This document shows, in pieces, positions 1 to 4,435 of a stretch of 9,286 nt of DNA. Position numbers and translations under genes: made by a program. The stretch spans positions 1-9,286 of the forward strand of contig DATBMY010000047.1 in assembly GCA_036554605.1 (NCBI GenBank). The letters are read 5' to 3'. This DNA comes from DATBMY01 sp036554605 (GTDB lineage Bacteria; Acidobacteriota; Blastocatellia; UBA7656). The notes beneath the pieces are model-generated. The model made no database searches and had not been told where the DNA came from. It was given only the letters and a program-made list of their open reading frames with translations. Positions within the stretch are counted from its first letter, which is position 1, and every line of letters starts with the position of its first letter.

Positions 1-602
1 GCACGGTCGCGATTCTGGAGATCGCGCAGGCATTCGCGACCGGGCAGCGGTCGAAACGGTCAATCCTGGTCATCTTCCACACGGCGGAAGAGCTCGGTCT
101 TTTCGGCTCCGAATATATCGCGGATTACGAGCCGGTTGTTCCCATCGAAAAGATGGTCACGAATCTTAATATCGACATGATAGGTCGTAGCCGGAGCGAA
201 AAAGATAAAGACGCGCGCGACAGGTTCTTGACCGATAAGGACTCCATATATGTCATCGGCTCGGACAAGCTCTCTACGGAGCTGCACGGTATAAACGAAC
301 AGACAAACGCTGAAACCGCCCGCATGCGATTCGATTACACATACAATGATGACCGCCACCCGGAGCGGTTCTATTACAGGTCGGACCATTATAATTACGC
401 CAAGCACGGCGTCCCGGTCATCTTCTATTTCACGGGCGTCCACCGCGATTACCACAGGGCGACCGACGACGTTGAGAAGATAGATTTCGAGAAGATGGAA
501 CGCATAGCCCGCATGATCTTCGCTACGGGCTGGCGCGTGGCGAATGGCGATAACCGGCCGGTCGTCGATAAAAAACCCGCATCAAGCACAACTGTAAAAT
601 AA
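1..602 (+). CDS. M28-family zinc peptidase, C-terminal part (5' end outside window)
   Basis: This is the C-terminal roughly 200 residues of a zinc-dependent M28 metallopeptidase (aminopeptidase / glutamate carboxypeptidase-like). The family uses two zinc ions to cleave N-terminal residues or small peptides and is often exported. The frame is open from base 3, so the N-terminus, with the first zinc ligands and any signal peptide, lies outside the window. Visible hallmarks are HTAEELGLFGSEY, holding the Glu-Glu pair (general base and zinc ligand), then NIDMIGR with the zinc-binding Asp, and late in the domain RDYHRATDD with the last zinc-ligand His. These occur in the order and spacing expected of M28. 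Between the Asp and the final His is a charged stretch (about 170-400). The protein ends in a short polar tail after the last helix. The ATG at 153 is not the start, because the conserved Glu-Glu motif lies upstream of it in the same frame. The exact substrate cannot be told. Confidence 0.88.
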   Translation, partial: TVAILEIAQAFATGQRSKRSILVIFHTAEELGLFGSEYIADYEPVVPIEKMVTNLNIDMIGRSRSEKDKDARDRFLTDKDSIYVIGSDKLSTELHGINEQTNAETARMRFDYTYNDDRHPERFYYRSDHYNYAKHGVPVIFYFTGVHRDYHRATDDVEKIDFEKMERIARMIFATGWRVANGDNRPVVDKKPASSTTVK

Positions 603-606
603 TCCG

Positions 607-649
607 AGGTCCGAAGTCAGGGATTGCTTTCCTGTTTGACTCCGGACCT
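607..649. repeat. imperfect inverted repeat / hairpin after the peptidase gene
   Basis: AGGTCCGAAGT (607-617) pairs with ACTCCGGACCT (639-649) over 11 positions with one A-C mismatch. CAGG (618-621) pairs with CCTG (631-634), leaving a 4-nt bulge (635-638) and a 9-nt loop. It starts 5 bp after the peptidase stop codon, so it may serve as transcript end or mRNA stabiliser. No T-run follows, so it is not a classic intrinsic terminator. Further variants of the same word (CCGGACCTCCGG, then GCGGACTC at about 653-663) follow directly, which looks more like a degenerate dispersed repeat. Being a dispersed repeat is inference. Confidence 0.4.
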
Positions 650-771
650 CCGGCTGCGGACTCTCATCAGGACGCAGGAATGATATGACAATAGGCTCCT
701 TTTTTCTGCGCGCCGGATAGAACTGAGCTCGCTCACACCTCGTTTTTTCTAACAGAATACCGAACCCAATC

Positions 772-787
772 TGGCATCGATATTGCA
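772..787 (+). promoter_or_regulatory. sigma-54-type (-24/-12) promoter candidate for the barrel gene
   Basis: TGGCATCGATATTGCA matches the sigma-54 consensus TGGCACG-N4-TTGCW at all positions except the C and G after TGGCA. The GG (773-774) and GC (785-786) doublets have exactly the required spacing of 10 bases between them. Transcription would start near 798, giving a leader of about 30 nt that holds the GGAGGGG ribosome site at 817-823. I found no comparably good sigma-70 promoter here. The match is seen in the sequence; use in the cell is inferred. Confidence 0.5.
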
Positions 788-827
788 CTACCACTTTTCT
801 CATAAATAGTTCTTATGGAGGGGTGCA

Positions 828-1310
828 ATGAAAAAGGTAGCGTTTCTATTTATCTTACTGGCAATGACGGCGGTCTCGGCCCGGGCACAAGCTGGCGATG
901 ATCGCAAAGGATGGGGCTATGTGGTCGGCGGCGCGGGCGGGGCCACAGGGTTCATTGATTCAGCCCTTATTAATGTTGGCGGCGGCGGAGAACTAACTTT
1001 CTTCCGTGGCCTTGGCCTGGGGGGCGAAGTTGGCTACTATGCCAGGACCGATAGGATTGGCGACGGGTTTGGCATAGCCGATCTCAATTTGCTTTACTCA
1101 TTCAACAGGTCGGGCAAGGTATCTCCCTTCGTAACGGGGGGCGGCTCGGTCGCCTTCAGAGGCTCGGCCGCCGGCGGCGGCAACATAGGCGGCGGCGTGC
1201 AGTACTGGATAAACGACCGCGCCGCAATTCGCTTCGAATTCCGCGACCACATTTTCTCTAGCGACAGCCCGCACGCTTACGTCTTCAGAGTGGGCGTCTC
1301 ATTGCGCTGA
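828..1310 (+). CDS. small outer-membrane beta-barrel protein
   Basis: A 160-residue exported protein. It opens with a textbook signal peptide: MKK, a hydrophobic core to about residue 16, then ARAQA with likely cleavage after residue 20 or 22. The mature part is rich in Gly and alternates small or hydrophobic residues with polar ones, as in amphipathic strands (for example GGGGELTFF, LGLGGEVGYYA, GIADLNLLYSF, VSPFVTGGGSVAF, IGGGVQYWI, AAIRFEFRDH, YVFRVGVSLR). This fits an eight-stranded OmpX/OmpA-type or OMP_b-brl barrel of usual size. The last residue is Arg rather than the common Phe. The start is secured by GGAGGGG at 817-823, five bases before the ATG. The gene has its own sigma-54-like promoter and appears monocistronic. 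Its 3' end overlaps the end of the convergent permease gene by 12 bp. A small GGGCC/GGCCC hairpin at 1311-1323 lies just past the stop but has no T-run. Function beyond membrane residence is unknown. Confidence 0.78.
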   Translation: MKKVAFLFILLAMTAVSARAQAGDDRKGWGYVVGGAGGATGFIDSALINVGGGGELTFFRGLGLGGEVGYYARTDRIGDGFGIADLNLLYSFNRSGKVSPFVTGGGSVAFRGSAAGGGNIGGGVQYWINDRAAIRFEFRDHIFSSDSPHAYVFRVGVSLR

Positions 1311-2258
1311 GGGCCTATGGCCCGGCGGTGTGCCAGCGATCATGCCGCCTCGCACAAGGTATATGCCCGCGAAGATGACCGCGGCTCCAATCAACTGGCC
1401 CGCCGTAGGCACTTCGCCCAGGGCGGGCCAGGCAACAAGCATCGCGACGACTGGCGTGAAATTCGAGTAGATGGCCGTTCGCGTCGAGCCTATACGTTTG
1501 ACACCGTAATTCCATATCAGGTAGGCCAGCGCGATTGCGAGAAGCGCGCTATAGACGACCCCGCCCCATGCCAGCCCGCCGACTCGCGACCAGTCTTGCC
1601 GCAGAAGCGAAGGCGCGCATATTAAAAGAAGCGGTGGTGTTCCGGAAGCCATCATTATCGCAGTCGCCTTCACCGGCCCGTATTTCTCAACAAGCGGGCG
1701 CGAGCCGACGGTATAAAAGACCCAGCTTACCGTCGCCGAGAGAACCATCAGGTCGCCAAGCGCGGTCTCTCTGAATGAAACCTCGCTTTTCCCTCCGGCG
1801 ATGACCAGCACGATCCCTGAAAACGCTAGCCACAACCCGACAATCCCCATCCGTGTGAAATACTCCTGCCCGCGAAGACGCTCGTAGAGCGCGGTGAATA
1901 GCGGCGTTGTCGCAATTATCAATGCACCGTTGCCTGCCCGCGTCCGTGCAAGTCCCAGAATGAATACCGACTGGTAAAATGTGTTTCCGATGAGTCCGAT
2001 GCCGAACAGCTTCCACAGGTCCGCGCGGGCAACCTTAGGCCCCCTCGACGCCAGGCGCAAGGCGACGAGTATAACACTCGACGCTATAACGAACCTCAAA
2101 CCGTTAAAAGCCAGCGGCAGCATGTCGTCGAGCGAATACTTGATAACTGTGAAGTTCGACCCCCAGATGATGGTCATCAAAAGCAGCAGCAGGTCTGTGG
2201 TCCCGAATCTGTTTTCTTGTTGCTGCTCGGGGGTGTGGTTCCTGTGAGGCGTCGACAC
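1299..2258 (-). CDS. EamA/DMT-superfamily inner-membrane permease
   Basis: A 319-residue transporter of the drug/metabolite superfamily. It has two repeated EamA domains (about residues 22-158 and 168-305), each with five hydrophobic helices, ten in total. Visible marks are WGSNFTVIKY in helix 1, the P-T-L/ALYERLRGQE segment at the end of the first half, and the matching TPVVAMLVAWPALGEVPT segment in the second half. These proteins usually export amino acids or other small metabolites; the substrate cannot be read from the sequence. The start is GTG at 2258, only 3 nt after the gatA stop codon, with GGAG about 10 nt upstream inside the gatA end. The next in-frame ATG is inside helix 1, so GTG is the better choice. 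It is probably translated by coupling to gatA as the last gene of the gatC-gatA operon. Its stop codon lies inside the 3' end of the convergent barrel gene. Confidence 0.9.
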   Translation of the reverse strand: MSTPHRNHTPEQQQENRFGTTDLLLLLMTIIWGSNFTVIKYSLDDMLPLAFNGLRFVIASSVILVALRLASRGPKVARADLWKLFGIGLIGNTFYQSVFILGLARTRAGNGALIIATTPLFTALYERLRGQEYFTRMGIVGLWLAFSGIVLVIAGGKSEVSFRETALGDLMVLSATVSWVFYTVGSRPLVEKYGPVKATAIMMASGTPPLLLICAPSLLRQDWSRVGGLAWGGVVYSALLAIALAYLIWNYGVKRIGSTRTAIYSNFTPVVAMLVAWPALGEVPTAGQLIGAAVIFAGIYLVRGGMIAGTPPGHRPSAQ

Positions 2259-2261
2259 GGG

Positions 2262-3740
2262 TCATTCGCTCCAGCCTAGCCCTGCCCTGAAATCAACTCC
2301 CAGAGCCATTTCCAGGCTATGACCCGCGCGAAGCAGCGTCCCTTCATCGAAGTGGCGGCCGATCAATTGAAGGCCGATTGGAAGTCCATCTGAGGAAAGA
2401 CCGCAGGGGATCGACAGTCCGGGCACGCCGGACAGGTTCGCCGTTATGGTGTAAATATCTGACAGGTACATTTCTAGCGGGTCGGCGGTCTTTTCGCCCA
2501 GCTTGAAGGCCGGCGTCGGCGCGGTGGGGGTAGCGATCACATCGCAAGAGGCGAACGCGTTTCGGAAGTCTCTCTCTATCAAGGATCGCACCTTTTGCGC
2601 CTTGCCGTAATAGGCATCATAATAGCCCGCCGAAAGCGCGTAGGTGCCGAGCATAATGCGGCGCTTTACTTCCGCGCCGAACCCCTCGTCGCGAGTGCGG
2701 CTGTACATCTCTCCAAGCGTCCGCGCCTCCTCCGCGCGGAAGCCATAGCGCACGCCGTCGAAGCGCGCGAGGTTAGAGCTCGCCTCGGCCGTCGCAACCA
2801 GATAATAGACCGGTACGGCGTATTGCGTATGAGGCAGGCTTACCTCTACTATCTCGGCTCCTTCCTCTTTTAGCTTATCGATGGCAGCTTCGACCTTCTC
2901 TCGGACTTCAAGGTCGAGCCCTTCGCCGTAATACTCGCGCGGCACCCCGACGCGCAATCCTCGCACGTCACGCTCGATCGCGGATAAGTAATCGCCCGCC
3001 GGAATCTTGCTCGATGTGGAATCGTTCGGGTCCCGGCCCGCGATAACGCCGAGCACGCGGGCCGCGTCTTCGACCGAACGGGCAAGCGGTCCTATCTGAT
3101 CGAGCGATGACCCGAACGCGATCAGACCATACCTCGAAACGCGGCCGTAAGTCGGCTTTAATCCGACTACGCCACAGTGGCTCGCCGGCTGGCGTATGGA
3201 ACCCCCGGTGTCTGAGCCGAGCGCCGCCATCGCCATGCCCGACGCAACCGCTACTGCCGAGCCGCCCGATGAACCGCCGGGCACTCGCCCCGTGTCCCAC
3301 GGATTTTTGACAGGGCCATAAGCGGAGTTCTCGTTCGAAGACCCCATGGCAAATTCGTCGCAGTTGGTTTTGCCGATAAGTATTGCCCCGGATGCCGCGA
3401 GCCTTTCAACTGCCGTAGCGCTATAGGGCGGGCGATAGTTTCGGAGTATGCGAGAGCCCGCCGTGGAGCGTACACCTCGCAATACCATGTTGTCTTTTAT
3501 GGCTATAATCGTCCCGGCAAGCGGCGGAAGCGGCTCGCCCCGCGCGGCGATTGAATCTATGGCTTCGGCTTGAGAGATTGCCGCATCGGCCGTCACCGTT
3601 ATGAAGGCGTTGAGGTCCGGCAGCAATTCTATGCGGCTGCGCGCGGCGCGGCATACGTCAACCGCTTTGATCTTTCCGGAAGCTATGAGCTCTCGAAGCG
3701 ACCCGATATTGTAGTCTCGCAGATCGATATTATTCTCCAA
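2262..3740 (-). CDS. gatA: Asp-tRNA(Asn)/Glu-tRNA(Gln) amidotransferase subunit A
   Basis: The glutaminase subunit (492 residues, normal length) of GatCAB. This complex converts Glu-tRNA(Gln), and in many bacteria Asp-tRNA(Asn), to the amidated form with ammonia released from glutamine. The amidase-signature catalytic triad is complete: Lys82 in IAIKDNM, cis-Ser157 in PGGSSGGS and the nucleophile Ser181 in GSDTGGSIRQPAS. The spacing is the same as in characterised GatA enzymes (K79/S154/S178 in Staphylococcus aureus). The C-terminal GVPGLSIPCG and GLPIGLQLIG segments are also typical. The start is TTG at 3740. An in-frame stop lies 6 nt upstream of it, and no ATG or GTG follows before the conserved N-terminal helix. 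The ribosome site is weak (GGGTGAT). It lies 17 nt after gatC and 3 nt before the permease gene. The gatB subunit gene is not in the window and must be elsewhere. Confidence 0.97.
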   Translation of the reverse strand: MENNIDLRDYNIGSLRELIASGKIKAVDVCRAARSRIELLPDLNAFITVTADAAISQAEAIDSIAARGEPLPPLAGTIIAIKDNMVLRGVRSTAGSRILRNYRPPYSATAVERLAASGAILIGKTNCDEFAMGSSNENSAYGPVKNPWDTGRVPGGSSGGSAVAVASGMAMAALGSDTGGSIRQPASHCGVVGLKPTYGRVSRYGLIAFGSSLDQIGPLARSVEDAARVLGVIAGRDPNDSTSSKIPAGDYLSAIERDVRGLRVGVPREYYGEGLDLEVREKVEAAIDKLKEEGAEIVEVSLPHTQYAVPVYYLVATAEASSNLARFDGVRYGFRAEEARTLGEMYSRTRDEGFGAEVKRRIMLGTYALSAGYYDAYYGKAQKVRSLIERDFRNAFASCDVIATPTAPTPAFKLGEKTADPLEMYLSDIYTITANLSGVPGLSIPCGLSSDGLPIGLQLIGRHFDEGTLLRAGHSLEMALGVDFRAGLGWSE

Positions 3741-3757
3741 GATATATCACCCGTAAT

Positions 3758-4060
3758 CTAACCGCCTATTACCTTCGGCACCCTGAAATAACCATCCGCA
3801 CCGTCGGGGGCGTTCTCCAGCGCGACTTCCTGCCCAAGACCCGGCCGCACTTCGTCATCCCGCATCGTATATTCGATATCTTGATCCGCGGCCGTGCTAT
3901 GCGACATCGGCGGCACCTCATCGGTATTAAGCTCGTTCAATTTATCAATGTAGCTGAGTATAGCGCCCAGCTGAGTCGTGAAGGCTTCGGTCTCTTCTGC
4001 GGTGAGGTCAAGCCGCGCAAGCTCGGCGATCTTCTCCACATCGGTTTTTCGTATAGGCAT
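3758..4060 (-). CDS. gatC: Asp-tRNA(Asn)/Glu-tRNA(Gln) amidotransferase subunit C
   Basis: The small (100 residues, usual length) subunit that wraps around GatA and GatB and stabilises the GatCAB complex. Family marks are the N-terminal VEKIAELARLDLTAEE helix, the middle ILSYIDKLNELNTDEVPP segment and the C-terminal LENAPDGADGYFRVPKVI tail. The frame is open a further 63 nt upstream, but the start is the ATG at 4060. It follows AAAGGAG with 5 nt spacing and matches the family N-terminus (MPIRKTDVEK). It is the first gene of gatC-gatA-eamA and has a strong promoter at 4095-4123. Confidence 0.96.
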   Translation of the reverse strand: MPIRKTDVEKIAELARLDLTAEETEAFTTQLGAILSYIDKLNELNTDEVPPMSHSTAADQDIEYTMRDDEVRPGLGQEVALENAPDGADGYFRVPKVIGG

Positions 4061-4094
4061 ACGGTCTCCTTTCGATGCCTTTATTGAATTGAAG

Positions 4095-4123
4095 ATTATA
4101 GGGACCGCATCTGAGGCTATCAA
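4095..4123 (-). promoter_or_regulatory. sigma-70-type promoter of gatC-gatA-eamA
   Basis: Read on the minus strand, TTGATA (4123-4118, 5 of 6 consensus) is followed after exactly 17 nt by a perfect TATAAT (4100-4095). Transcription would start near 4088, leaving a leader of about 27 nt that carries the AGGAG of gatC. This is the strongest promoter match in the window together with that of panB. Confidence 0.8.
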
Positions 4124-4130
4124 GCTTGCG

Positions 4131-4347
4131 CAAATGAAGGTAGTGGGGTAATAGAGTGATGAAATATAAAACAGTCGGATTTGGAGTGCTCCGACTTGTC
4201 GGAGCTTTTTGATGCGGCGGCTTGACGCCGCGATTTATTGAATATAGGAGCCGACAAGTCGGCTCCGAGAAAAGCGGCGTCAAGCCGCCGCACTCCAAAT
4301 TATTGCTTCTTCTCCACAACTTTCTTTTACCCCACTACTCAAATGAA
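4131..4347. mobile_element. MITE-like non-autonomous element with 8-bp flanking duplication
   Basis: A 201-bp element (4139-4339) is flanked by the exact 8-bp direct repeat CAAATGAA (4131-4138 and 4340-4347), as left by a transposition. Its ends are inverted repeats: GTAGTGGGGTAA (4140-4151) is the perfect reverse complement of 4327-4338. The match extends to 15 of 16 positions (4140-4155 against 4323-4338), one base inside each end. It holds no credible gene; the frames that are open across it are low-complexity readings of its palindromes. Several insertion-sequence families make 8-bp duplications (IS66, ISL3, IS1595 and others), so the source transposase cannot be named. It sits between the divergent promoters of gatC and the kinase gene. 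The boundaries are read directly from the sequence; mobility is inferred from them. Confidence 0.75.
4179..4300. repeat. composite palindromic core of the MITE-like element
   Basis: The core is bounded by a perfect 10-bp inverted repeat, ATTTGGAGTG (4179-4188) and CACTCCAAAT (4291-4300). Inside are four hairpins in the order B, A, B', A'. B is GCTCCGACTTGTCGGAGC (4188-4205). A is GCGGCGGCTTGACGCCGC (4214-4231). B' is GGAGCCGACAAGTCGGCTCC (4247-4266). A' (4274-4291) is the exact reverse complement of A. B and B' are variants with opposite central TT/AA. B is followed by five T on the plus strand and A' by TTTT on the minus strand, so both resemble intrinsic terminators. The design recalls dispersed palindromic intergenic units; copy number in the genome cannot be judged from one copy. 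Confidence 0.8.
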
Positions 4348-4354
4348 CGCTGGA

Positions 4355-4383
4355 TTGATCGAGGTCATGGCCTCTGTTAGAAT
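4355..4383 (+). promoter_or_regulatory. sigma-70-type promoter of the histidine kinase gene
   Basis: TTGATC (4355-4360, 4 of 6) and TAGAAT (4378-4383, 5 of 6) are separated by 17 nt. Transcription would begin near 4390, about 45 nt before the chosen start codon. The spacer contains the imperfect palindrome GAGGTCATGGCCTC (4361-4374), which could be a regulator site; that part is speculation. Confidence 0.55.
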
Positions 4384-4435
4384 CCGCATTAAAGCAGGCT
4401 GAACGTAATCCGCCTCAGCCTTGACGAGGCTTTTA

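Noticed and set aside
153..602. A complete small gene starting at ATG 153
   Set aside because: The M28 Glu-Glu motif is encoded upstream of it in the same open frame, so this is the inside of a larger gene cut by the window edge.
783..810. Sigma-70 promoter TTGCAC / AATAGT before the barrel gene
   Set aside because: Only 3 of 6 and 4 of 6 matches, and the start would fall on the ribosome binding site; the overlapping sigma-54 match is far better.
4179..4300. CRISPR-like array
   Set aside because: The repeats are alternating palindromes of two kinds with short unequal gaps; there are no spacers of equal length and no cas genes.
4008..4319. Minus-strand open frame of about 100 codons across the palindromic element
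   Set aside because: It runs through the hairpins and the gatC start, has no ribosome site, and its protein is just the reading of repeat sequence.
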